Shown here: positions 50,491 to 62,900 of the stretch, one piece after another
Numbering within the stretch: the first letter of the stretch is position 1
Layout: every line of letters begins with the position of its first letter
Assembly: GCA_008921705.1 (NCBI GenBank)
Contig: VFFE01007869.1
Span: forward strand, 5,266,972 to 5,330,971
Reading direction: 5' to 3'
Length of the DNA: 64,000 nt
Origin: Burhinus oedicnemus
Lineage: Eukaryota; Chordata; Aves; Charadriiformes; Burhinidae
The notes under the pieces: generated by a model
Database searches by the model: none
What the model saw: the letters and a program-made list of their open reading frames with translations, nothing else
What the model was told of the DNA's origin: nothing
Program-made: the position numbers and the translations under genes

Positions 50491-53400
50491 GTTTTCCGGT
50501 TGGCCCGTCTGTTGGTAAAGATGCTCAAACCCCTTTCATCAAGTGGATCCTATCTCTCACCAGCAGTCCTCAATCCTTAGTGAGGATCCCCCAGTCATAA
50601 AAGGCAAATCCCTGGTCAGAAGTGATACTTTACAGATCCAGTAAGAGTCTTTCTGAGAGTAATACCACACTGTGGCACCTTATCAACCTTCTGAAGTCAT
50701 GACCATGCAGAAAATTGCATTTTCAGGTTTTTTTCCAAACAACTTCATAAGATAGGCTGCTTTGTTCATAAGCTACGCGTGCATCACCACTTTGGACTAT
50801 TTTCCATGTGTTTACAGGAAAAACTCTCTCTTAGCCTGAACAGTCATGCCAGAAATGTCATTACATTTCCTACTTTTCAGAGAAAAAGAAGTCCAAAAGG
50901 GGAACATAAAACATGTAATCTATTGTCTATCTCAAATAAATGAAAGGTCTAACTTAATGCATTATTACTCACTCTCCCAGAGGAAGGCATGTTTCATTAA
51001 ATGAATACGCCAGTAGCAATTACTTTGCACAAAGAAAAGGCTTCACAAGATTTTTGTCACCAAAGAACAAAATTGTTTAAGCTATATACACAGTATCTTT
51101 TCCAAAACTAGGTCTAAACTATTCATCACTTCTTATGATGACACTGTGTTGCCTAAAAACAGTTTCAAAACTTAGAAATAAAGCTACAAAACCCCCAAAA
51201 TATGCAATTTAAATACACTTACCTCTTTAATATCTTAAAAATGAACTCAAGGATTATTCTAGATGTACGTAAATTGTTGGCATCTCATTATTCTTTCAGA
51301 ATTACAGCTGCATGCATCCACAGGTCTATTCCATACCCACTGCTTACAGAGGTGGCAGCAGTCATGTAGCAAGAGTGGTACAGCTTTTCAGATCTTTGTT
51401 ATTCTGTTGTTGCAGCAGCAGAACTACAAATCTGTAATTAAAAAAAGATTTAAGACTATTTAAGACCTGGCTATTCCACTAAATTCAGCAGGAACTTTAT
51501 ACATCACCAAAAACATGCAAGATGAAGTTCACGACTTTCAAGGACAAGCAAAACTATGAGGTGAAGATGTGATAATTAGCTCAATATAGGCACAACAATG
51601 GTTGCTGGAATTAGAAAAGCATAGCTGTAAATATTCGTTTTATAGCCTCAAAATAGACAATGAATTAAAAAGCAAGAGATTTATTTAGTATGAACTGCAT
51701 AATCACCAGATTTTCATTGCAAATGGTAAAAGCTACCATGAAAGCAGAAATTACTTTATAGCTATTATAAAATTTGATTTCATGCATATTGTTTCTCCAG
51801 CATCATTGAGAGTATATACTGTAAAATTCACAGTGACTTTTTTTTTAATTATGATAACGATAATTTATACTAACGGCATACAGAGAAAAGAGAAAGGTAT
51901 CAAGAGGCTTTCATCTGAATTTATTTCTTTACTTATCCTGCTATTCCTGGTACTTTATGCCACAGGTTTATGCTGCATTTGTTGAAAAAGCACACAAGAT
52001 ACCATAGATTTGGAAAGAGAACTGGTGGAATTTGATTGGCTACTTTAATCCAAATATCCCAAAGAAGAGACACTGAGATACATCCTTACTAGAAGAACAA
52101 ATTCTTGCTTAGTCTTCAGGATTTTAGATTTGCTGAAAGGATTTGAGATGGCTCTGGTTCAGGCTTGTACCTAAAGAGCAAGAGGAATGGAACTAGCTTG
52201 TAGAGCAGTGTAAGTGTACATATATGATCCCCGGTATTAATTAAGGTGTGGTATAAAGGAGATGTGTTCATGCCACAGTCCCAGACCTGCACCACAGAGA
52301 CATCAGAGCACGCAGTCCGGCAGCATGCATCTGTACACTTCAGCGACTGGGAGGAGAGCAAGTAACGTCTAACCACAGCACACAGTGGCTGCACATCTTT
52401 ACATACCCTTATCCTGACTTTTTTTGCTATGTACAAATTTTCATTAAAAATACAAGATCAGGTTTTGTGGTCTTGTTTGTTTGTTTGTCCTCCTTTTTAA
52501 CTAGTTTTGCTCCTAGAAAAGTCATCAAGCCTGTTGGCTTCAGCTGTGGAATATCGGTTCACATAAAACAAAACTGGTAATTTCATTTTTCCAGAGAATT
52601 ATTAATACATTCCAATAATTAAATGACGCTCGTGATTAGCTAATTTACATTTTCCCTTATTTAATATTTGGGCAGAAAAGCTCACTCTATGCTTCATGAC
52701 GAGAAATTAAAACAAAGCATGTGGCTCTTTAAGCCCCAAATTAATAGTTGTATTATGCACAGAAAAAAATCCCAATGCTTCTAACAATAATAATAAGCAA
52801 ACCTCACCATATGAAATGACTATGGATGAAACACAGGATGACTAGTGTTTACAACACTGTATTTGTAAATTTCAATTTTTAGATAATATTTCATGCTTTA
52901 AAATGTGATTAGTGAATGAGGAGATTAAAGCAAAACAATTTGTTTTGCTATCTAGAGAAAGTAGGTACAAGAGGTGTTCAGTACTGATAGCTCCAATACC
53001 TCCTGGTTACACTTCACTGCATATACCTCCAAAACAAACAAGCTGAATGACACATTTGTCCAAAAGGTTAATAGGGATGGTGACCTCTGCTAGACATGAA
53101 ACGTAAAAAGATTAATGTACCTTTTTGTTACCTACACTAATTAAAAACTGCAGAGTGAAGCCTTTACACCAATCTTTGCTAAATGACAACAAAACACACA
53201 AAAAAAATAATCCCAATTGACTGACTCATCTTTGATGTTTTAAAATGATGAAGTTCAGAAATACCTTCTAGAAAAAGAGGTTACATCAAATATTTTTGGC
53301 ACCTTGGACAATGCAACCAACAAAAAAGGGATGAATGGCACTAGCCAACAAACAAATTAAACCTCATCTATATTGCTTCAATTCACCATATATTTCTAAA

Positions 53401-54800
53401 AAAGTATCATCAATGGCAATATAATGTAACAGAGTGGCAGAAAAATCAGTCTCAGGAGACTTGAATCTTACATTGCACTCTGCCATTTCTTTCCTAGAAA
53501 CTTAATTCTTTCTTGCTTTATTTCTTCCTCCACATGCTGGGAATGAACCCTTTTTCTTTTGTTAAACATTCTGAAAGCTACTGAGAAAAGCATTACACAA
53601 ATATCCACGGTAATCACGCTGTGTGCAGTGAGACATACCGGTTACATGGCACACAAACCTGCGTACGGCCTGTGCACAGGAAGGAACAGTAGGGCAGCAG
53701 ACCTTGTTACATGGCAGTATTTCCAGTGTCACTGTTTTGTCTCTCCTGTGGTTTTCTTCGTGGCATACTTTTTAAAAAGGAAAATACGTTTCCTTTTAAA
53801 CAGTGACACATTTCTTATGAAGGAAACCACAATGTCAAACTTTTCCTGAAAAGACAGGAACATACCTACACGTGTTCAACCACAACTTCATAAAGATGCT
53901 TCTGAAACCAGTTGCAGCACCGGTCAGAGAGATTTTGAATTACCGTCAGGGCAGCGGAAAGGGGCACTGCATCTTTAAAGGAAACAGATTTGCTTCAGAA
54001 AGGGGCAAGTTGAAGAAACATCTGTAAAGACTGATAATATATTCACTTCCTGAAATTCTTCTAGAACTACTACTGTGAAAAGCAGGAAGTACAGCCAAGA
54101 GAGAGCAAGAAAGCTACAGATGAGAAAAGAAAGCACTCTCCCCCCCAAAAATGGGCTGGAATTATGAATGCTGCTGTAGATGAGATTGAAGGTGTCGTTA
54201 CTGGCAAGTCTATATCCCAAGAATAGAGACAGAGACAAAGAGTCAGCAATATTACTTCTGTCATCTGCCAGTTTTCCACCTCGACTTAAGGAACAAAGTA
54301 CAAAGAGGGGTTGTGATGAAATACTCAAACTTCTCACTGGGGCAGCACCCCTTCCCCAGCAAGCTCATCCTCCTCCCAGTAACAGAAAAGCTCATCTGGA
54401 TCAGGGATGTAGCAAGCTTTTACCGAGGTACAGTCAGCTTCAGGCTACTGTAACCAAACCCAGCACTCTAGAATTAACATTTAATTACAAAGAATGCCAA
54501 GTTTCTGAAGTAACACTGGATTTAAGGGGATAAGGACCTATTGAATAAGATATTACATCCCTAAATACAGTATTTCAGAATATTAGATTAAAAGAATGTA
54601 CACAGATGTAGATAGACTGTTTTCTTCTCTCTGTATGTGCACTTATGTAAACCCTATATAATCACAGCAGATCCTCTCTAGAACTGGTCTTTAAAGCAAA
54701 AATTCAACACATTTCTCTCAAGAATAATTGCAAATCTTTGCCGTTTGCTTTGGAAGCCAAACTTGGTCAAAATTACCCTCTTGCTTCTGTTTTTTGGGAG
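50491..54800. other. Unique AT-rich sequence with a possible conserved block
   Basis: No gene or transposon was recognised. A short (TTGT)n run lies at 52473-52488. The block 52560-52790 is dense in homeodomain cores (ATTATTAATACATTCC, AATAATTAAATGACG, GTGATTAGCTAATTTACA, AAATTAATAGTTG) and looks like a candidate conserved non-coding element. Opposed frames at 53975-54533 are not recognised. Confidence 0.5.
52473..52488 (+). repeat. (TTGT)n microsatellite, short
   Basis: Four uninterrupted copies of the tetranucleotide are seen. Likely neutral. Confidence 0.65.
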
Positions 54801-54844
54801 TTTGTTGTTTGGTTGGTTGGTTGGTTTGGTTTGGGGTTTTTTTG
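54801..54844 (+). repeat. (GGTT)n-type G/T repeat
   Basis: The tract consists of TTTGTTG followed by about four GGTT units, TTGGTTT and GGGGTTTT. The GG and GGGG runs could allow a weak G-quadruplex on the plus strand. No element boundary was seen. Confidence 0.7.
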
Positions 54845-57800
54845 TAGGAAATACAGTTCTTCTATTAATAACCGTTGTATCACAAACCAGGCTTTATTCC
54901 ATGGTCACAGACAAACCTGAGTTTAAAAGTGATCCCAGTTAGAGTTCGATTTCCTAATAAAAACCTCCAAACGAGTGATTTGATTTTTCCTCTCTCCTGT
55001 GTTTTACAAAACTTTTCCAACTCGTAAATCTGAATAGCTACTCAGAATTATTTCACAGTGCATGCTGTAAATTAATTACAAGTGTTTCAAAATCCAGGTT
55101 GGTCCCTTTGTCCTGGCACCACGATGAAGTTAAAGCATGGCTTGTTCTATCTTCCCTGTTCCCTTCTACTTCTCTAGGCAGAGTGCATTGAAATCACTGA
55201 CTCCACTGAAATAACGCAATTAGTTTTTAACAGTAAAGTTATAAAGGTGCACTAGAACATCCTTGAAAGAAAACAATGATCCTTTTTGTTCCAGAATAAA
55301 CCTATTTGGTTTATTCTTCTTCCCCTTCTTTATATGGAGAATCAATAGAGTTCTCTATTGAAGCCTCTGTCCAGAAAACCTAATTTTGCTTTCCGTTTCC
55401 TGAAGAGGGTTGATAGCTTAGTCCTACTTAATGGTCGTCAGCCATCCTGACTACTACACTTTAACAGAAAAATGCTGCAATAAACACCAAGAAGAACAAT
55501 AAAAACATATTAAATCTTTCTCTGCATTTCTAAATGAAGGAAATTGATTAAATATACTTGAGCCAGGTAGAGGGAGGTTTATTTATTTATTCCCAATTTA
55601 AACAGTGTGTGTTCCATAATCTCCCTGGAGGCTTTAGCAATAACGTTTTGAAAAAACAATACATTAAACTAAAGCTGGTGAAGTCAACTGCAACAAAGAT
55701 ACATCTTCCTTCCTCCAAAGAAAACTGAGGTTTTCTCCAAACTTCATAATGTCCTGTGAGCACACATAATTTTCTAGTTCTGCCACACTACGGGAAGTAC
55801 ATTTCCGGTGAGAAGCTTTGCACTGCTTAGATCATGAGGCTGAGGGGCCAAAGGCTGGGCTCCCGCAGTACCATTTCTCCACCACGCTCCGTACAGAACC
55901 AAGTCCTAGCGTTGCACACCTAGATACGCTAAACTAAGAAGATCCTCTACAGTAGGTCAAAATTCTTATATCAAACTGTATCCAGAAATGAAATAGTAAC
56001 TAATATTACCTATTAAGCAGAGACAGGCTAATAGCAAGGAAAACAATTAGTAACTATTATGCAAATTCTGAATTGGCTTTTCTGTTCAGCCACTTTTTTT
56101 TGGCATCCATAAAAACTGCTTTTGTTCATGCTAATATTTGGGAAAGAGGTTTTATTTATGCAAATAGATGCAATTCTAAAAAAAACCCCCAAAATTGCAT
56201 GTAAATGAGCGTATTTGTGCATCAATTAGGGAATTTGAGTTCTTCTTTACTGCAAATACACATCCATTTCAGATGGTCATAAATGACTAGTGAGAGCGAA
56301 AGAGAAAGCAGAAATGAGTCAGTTTTCCTGAGCACTTGACAGATACGCAAAATGCCTATTGTAGGAGAGACAGGGAAGCTATACAAGTGCATAAAGAGAG
56401 CAGTACAAAGCAGGGTATCAACAGAACTGTAATTCTTGGTCAACCTTTTAAGTCTTTTGAGACACAAAAGAACAAATGGTATTCCGAAAAATCAAAGTTT
56501 ATTCTGTCGACTTTCTGCAAGCATGCTAAAAATACTTCATTGGAACGGGCATCAAAGATGTAACTAGACAGATCTTTAAAAAGTGATAGTCAATGGAGAA
56601 AAGACTGCTAGTAAGACCAATTGCAACTGACAGGATTCCTCTTCTATCTATTAGAAGATACGCTAGGCCAATAAATTGGGGTGTAGCAACAAGCTTAAGA
56701 ATAAATTCCATTAATTTCATTTTTAACTTTCTCCTGAAAAGAGGCAGAATGCTCCCTACATTGGCTCAAAGGAGCACAGAAGATTGTAATCCATCTCTAA
56801 GGGTAGACAAGGGGAAGCTGGTCCTGCAGTTTACTACTTCTGTTTTCTGAAGTCAAGAGCAAGTTCAGGCGGAGCCTGGCACTGCCATCTGGCACACAGA
56901 TCGGCCAACTGTTTTGGTTATCAGTGACCTCCCAGCTGCCTTTCCTTCAAAAACATACACCCCCTAATTGAGGCAGCCAGCCAGGCTGAGGCTAAGAACT
57001 ACTGAAATACAGCTAAAATGTTTCAGGCACCTGTACCTATCAAAGATGATGTATTAGACGCAACATATAATTCCCTGCTTGGGTGCTGTCACTCAAAAGC
57101 AACTTCTAAGAAAAGCAGTAGAAAAGAGGCACTAAAAATGAAGATGCAGCTTTTCAAAACTGTGAGCAATTGGCATTCCCTTAGTAACTATGACGCTGTG
57201 ATTACGTGCATGGATACAGTCTGATTTCAGAATTGAAGGAACTCTGCTAATCCTGGCTAGGTGGAACTGCCCAGTGGTACTGTGAAGTTTGAAACTCCAA
57301 GGAGGATCTTCCTATGCTAGACACTCCAGTCCTCTCTTTACCCAGATGAACAGATTTCTTCCCAAAATTTCCGCACACATTGTGTTACGATGAAGTAGTT
57401 CACTGTATTTCATAATCCATTGCAAGGATGGCCCACTGTGCCATGTGTACATTCAAGTGCTAAAGAGGACTGTCTCAGGAACTAGAGAAAATTTGTACTA
57501 TTGAATGATGGGAATTCAGACTGATTCCTGTTCCTCAACCTATGAGCGAATTTTGATTGCAAAGAGTGACTCTACTTCTCCTTTGTTTAAGTGGAACTTG
57601 CAGAAATAATACTAAGGCACATTTCTTCAGAATTTCACAGACCTTTGTCACTCTGGCTAGAACTCAAGAGCACAACAGCCTTCAGTGTGTTCTGCTCCTG
57701 CCAATTATCTACCATTTTAAAATGGAAGATCATATGAGATCTAAACCATTTAGAAAACTGTACTGGACTAAATTCTGCTGTTTTCTTCAACTGTTGCATG

Positions 57801-59705
57801 ATGATGACAAAGGACAACAGGAAAAATAGATTTAACCTATGAATACCACCAAATTAACATGCGCAGTAGTGAAAATTAAACATGCCTATTACATAGATCT
57901 CTAAGATTTGAAATTTTGGGCATGCTCTTAAAATACTGCTCTGGATGTTATTTTGTTACCTGATTACATTCTTTCAAAGTGTTGCTTCAAAGGTCTTGCT
58001 TATGAACAAAGAAAAGTAAATGCCATTAGTGATCCATTTAGTTAACAGCACTCAGCCACAGACAACTTCCCATCATTATCATAACAGGTGAATCTTTTGA
58101 AAAACAGCACCACAAGGATTTGTGAGGATAAATACTTCATGCAGAGCCATGCTTCTAATGAGAGCTGTACAATTATCTGAGTTAGTGGCCTGTCAGAAGC
58201 AGTCAGCTCACAGAACTCTGCAGAACAGCAAAGAAATATCTACCGCACCAGTCAGTCTCCTGCTCCGCACACCAGTAATTGTGGTAACTCTACAGAGTCA
58301 GTGGGCCTGTTCCCAAAGCACAGCACTGCTCTGCAGAATTCGGACCAGTGGATCCAGCACTACGTTACAAATGCCTTCTCTATTATAGGTAATAAGCTTT
58401 TGAGGTTTTTTTAAGGATGGATAAAAAAGGATGCATGAACTAAGAGGTTACTGCAAGAAACATGCTTCTGCAAAGTGGGCTAGAGTGACTGAAAAAAAAA
58501 AATAAATAGACCAAATCAATTTCCTCAGAACCATTATTAAGTTGGTTGTAAAACTGTTGTCACTACTAGGAATGTATATGTATGTTTTTTGTCTTCTACT
58601 GGTCCAGAAGAAAATTTCTCAAGTACTTCAGCAGAGAGTGATGAAAACAGGAGTGATTTAACTGTTCAAAGCTGACCTTCAGTTTGCATTCTGAACCATT
58701 CACAAATGCTGAGGCTTATCTTTTCAATCATCTGTTATTATTAGAAGCACTTTAAACATCTTAACTGAGCATATTTCTCCCAAAGGTGACCTAATGTAAT
58801 TCATTATTCAGCCAGTATTCAGCATAGATTTTGTGGCTGGATGCTTGTCTCAAGTTGAGAGCATCTCCGCCTCAGCTCATTCCTCAGTCTTCACAAACAT
58901 GGACGGGTCCTGAAAAAAAGGAACACCTGAAGCTTTCTGGCTTTTTGCGTAACAGGGGACACCAAGTGCCCGGGCCTCAGTGTGAAAGTAAGTGGGCTTC
59001 CCTTCCACTGCTTCCCTGCTAGCTGAAGATAGAGGAATCGGGTGTTACTCTTACACCACGGGAGATTTTCCCATCACATTCAAACCTAGAAACTGTGTCT
59101 GTGTGTGTGCGCACATGGGTGATCTTGAGAGCTTGAGGGACTGTGTTTTGTTCAAGACGGCATCATTGACGGCTTTTCTTGTTTCTAGAATACTGAACGA
59201 GTGCTTCGATATCTACAGTCTATCCTTCACAGCTGTTCAAGTAGAGGTCATAGTCTGTCACTTGCAGTGCTGTGACTTGTAAAATGACAATGAAGTTTCC
59301 TCATTCATCTTGTCATACTAACTACCAGGCAAGATGCTTACTCTTTCTTTCCTTAATCTTTTTTAACTCCTAGTCCTTTGTTTTGCTTTTCTATGCAACA
59401 TTTCACATAGAACTTAATTTCAGTCAAATAATTATTTACACTTTTTTTACACATTTATAGAAAATTCTGCTGTTCATGAACAAACTGGCAGTCACCTCCA
59501 TAAATCAGTGAGTCTTAGGACAACACCAAGAACAGTGACATTCATGGTTTTTGTGTCCCAGGTCCTTCCTTCTGCACATTAGAATCACTGAACAATTTCC
59601 TTGACTGAAGTAAGAGAGCTTTTTTTTTTTTTGGAGATCTTGTATTTTAAGAGTGAGCAGCTATGGTAATTCCTTTTTAGTGAATGTAGTTTCGAAGGAG
59701 GAGAC
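54845..59705. other. Unique AT-rich sequence with octamer-containing block
   Basis: No gene or transposon was recognised. Two perfect POU octamers ATGCAAAT (56059-56066 and 56158-56165) and a related ATGTAAAT lie in the block 56040-56230. A poly-T run precedes the CR1 fragment at 59622-59635 and a short TG-rich run lies at 59097-59115. The frames found here (under 100 codons) carry no known domain. Confidence 0.5.
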
Positions 59706-59955
59706 AGAATCAGAGAACAGTTATGTTTGGAAGGGACGCCTGCAGATCTAGACCACTGCCCTGCTCAGGCAGGATCAGCTCTACCAGGGTGCCCTGGGCC
59801 GCCTCCAGTCAGGCTGTGGATATCTCCAAGGATGGAGACTCCACCTCTCTGGGTTACCTGTGCCAGTGTTCCATCAGCCTCACAGTAAAAAATGGCATTT
59901 TCTTATGTTCAGATGGAACATGAGGTGTTGGCAATTCCTTCTGCTCACTTTCCAG
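59706..59955 (-). mobile_element. CR1 LINE 3' region fragment, minus strand
   Basis: The reverse complement of the CR1 3' region is clear: AGAATCAGAGAACAG (tail), GTTTGGAAGGGACGCCTGCA, GATATCTCCAAGGATGGAGA, CCTCTCTGGGTTACCTGTGC, CAGTGTTCCATCAGCCTCAC and TCTTATGTTCAGATGGAACA. The similarity fades toward 59955 inside the end of ORF2. It belongs to a subfamily different from the copy at 37906-39072, judging from the spacing and wording of these motifs. It encodes no protein. Confidence 0.88.
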
Positions 59956-62900
59956 GAAGTTCTCTTTGGAAAATCAGGAGCCTTAGCATGCACAAGACAG
60001 GAGTCCCAGGTTTTGCCATAATACATTCATATATTGAGTTCATATAGCAACAATCACCTTGCCTATTGTCTTTTGCTAATTTAAGCACATATTCCCAAAA
60101 CCCTCCCATGAAATGAACAATTCACAAGAAGAAAAAGTTAATAATTAGCAGATGATCATCTACTCTTTCTGCCTACCTCTTTGCCTACAACAAGACATCT
60201 CTTGAGGACTGATGTTGGAAAAGAAGGAGAGAAGAAAGTGCTTGTAGATTCAGATGGTGAGACTGTGGCCAACCCAGGTATAAATGAAAAAACTTGAAAA
60301 CACACTCAGTACAGCCGGTCCTTAATAATCGTCAGTGAGGACTATGGCTGCTACATAAAGAAAAATGTGTTTTCTCTTTGGAGCAATTTTCACTAGAAAT
60401 TTTCACTACATCATGCTTTTGAGAACACCTATGAAAAATGCTCACATACAACTCAAGTACATGTCCTGATTCCCCACCTCTCTTTTCTGCATATACTACT
60501 TTTGTATGCTGATAACGCTCTAAATCTCTAATATTCAACTGATAAAGAAATACTCCTCATGCCATATAGAGCTATGAATTTAGGACACAGCAAGATGGCT
60601 GGGTTCTAGACTACAACTTGTTTTTGTCGTTTCATTTCAAGACCCATAATAAGTGTGAACTGATGTGATGGAGATGATCTATATGATTCAAAAGTATGTC
60701 CTTTTATGACTTATAGACACATACTCTCATTTCATCATGAGATGAAATGGAAAAGTAGAATTCAAAGGAAGCCTCTGAAAACACAGAAGCAAAAGCAGGA
60801 CTGACTCCTGAGAAAAGCCATCAAAAGAAGGACAGTTAGAGGAACTGGCAAACTGGAGTACACAATGGCCATGCTAGAGACAGGCTAGAACGTAGGTTGC
60901 CATGAGTGTCACTACATTACTGCTACCAAATCACATCAAACAGAACCATTCACTTCATATATTCCTTTCGATGGGTTAATTGCCTCAAAAAAGGCTTTGT
61001 ACACTTACACTGTATGTGTGAAAGTACTAATGCGATCACTGATAACAGTGAGTTGCCCCATGGTTAGACTGCATGGCTTATAACAGGTTGAAACTGCAGC
61101 TGTCGCTGTGTAATAGTTACTTCACAAACACTGAATAACGTATCGAATCTGCAAATCTAAATGATTTTTTTAGCCTTGTTTACATTACTCCTGCATATTG
61201 ACAAGTCTTAAAAAAAACTAACATATCTTTTAAAAATCAAACACAGCAAGATCTCTATTCCATTATGTTAGTACATTGCTTAATTCAGTGTTATTAAAAT
61301 TCAGATTCCTTCTTCCATCTGAATGATTTCAGCAGAGACTCAATCACCAAAACCCAGTTATAATTCTCTTCACAAAGGGATTCCACTGGTTTAGTAAGTA
61401 TATGAAATGCATCTGATTATGGATAAAGTACATAAATTTCTATTACTTAGCCAGTCTCAGTAATTGCTTCTTTAAACAGATTAATGAACAACACAGGTGA
61501 TGAGCGCGCCCACAAGCCAACTGTCATTATTTCAGACCGGCTGATAGCTGTCTTCATGCTGACAATCAGCAGTTTCTCTGAGCGGGCACTGTGCCTGCTT
61601 ACATTAGTGAGTCTCTCCTATGGAAATAAAACAAACAGACAGTCACTCTGCCTGACACTGGATCAGAATTATGTACTGGTGCATATGAAGTATTGCACAG
61701 GGAGATCAAGAAGAATAGTCATGGGAATTGATGATGTCCTGTTGATTGTACCATTTCTGGCATTACTATTAGCATGATTTTGGGGTGGCTGTAACTTCAG
61801 AAGGAAGAATGGAAGCATACTTCATTAATTTCCTGCCTACGGAGGGACATTAGATTAGGGATTAGACATGTGGAAGCATTTATTTATTGAAATAAAATGT
61901 TCTTAATTTTACAGTGGCTTGCTTTTATACACTGCAATTAGACCAAAGCAGCTGATCTATGTTTCAGCAAATATTCAGGTAGTCCATCATTTCATCCACT
62001 GTCTGGGGAGGTTTTTCCCAGAAAAAAACCTCAACATTTCTTTAGACAGTAACGTAAAACGAAAAGCGGGTATCTGAAAAAATTTTGAAACTGTTCAGGC
62101 AATAATATTCTCATCTGATCTTAATAGTGATGTTTATGCAGCATATATAATTAAAAGCATTTTCAGTATCAGCTTAATTAATCTCAGAAGTTCAGTATTC
62201 AAAGAGCAGAGGAAATAATCTTTTGCTACTCATTATATATCATGCAATTATATAATGAAGACATCCAATCATAATTATGTGCCATAACAATAATTCTGTG
62301 TCAGAAAAGTTCCATATATCTAGAAGAAATAAAAAAAGCATGCCTTAAATAGTTTGCCTCTAGGCCTAAAGGGATGCTACTGAAACCCAAGGAGAAAGAA
62401 GGCTGGGGGGAGGAAGGATCTTGCCTCAGGGAAAAAATAAAAAAAACATTCCCACTGACATAATTCCCAGGTGGTCACAGAGAAGCACAGACAGAGGACA
62501 GTGACAGACTGAGCTGTGGGGTTGCTCACAGCTGTTGATTTTCTGTCTTTTCCTCAGTAAGCAGCAGAACAAACAGCATTGCATTTGGGTCCCTAACAAG
62601 AAGGCTTCTGGGCCAAAAAAAGGCTTAGCTCTTCCTGCTTATTCTCTCAAGAGATAAACTTGCTAACAATTTAAATAGAAATAGTATCTAAATGTCTCCT
62701 CTCCGTAGATTTAAGCAGCATATCTGCATTCTAACTTACCTTTAAAACTTGGTCTGTACATGGGAGTGGGAAATGAGTCAAAGCAAATATCACCCCATGT
62801 TACCTCTGTATCAGCTCGGAATTAGTTCTAACACCAGCGGCAGTGTGGGGGTAAATCTCATCTGTGGGAGGGGAGTGCAGCTTTCCAAATGGTACTGTCT

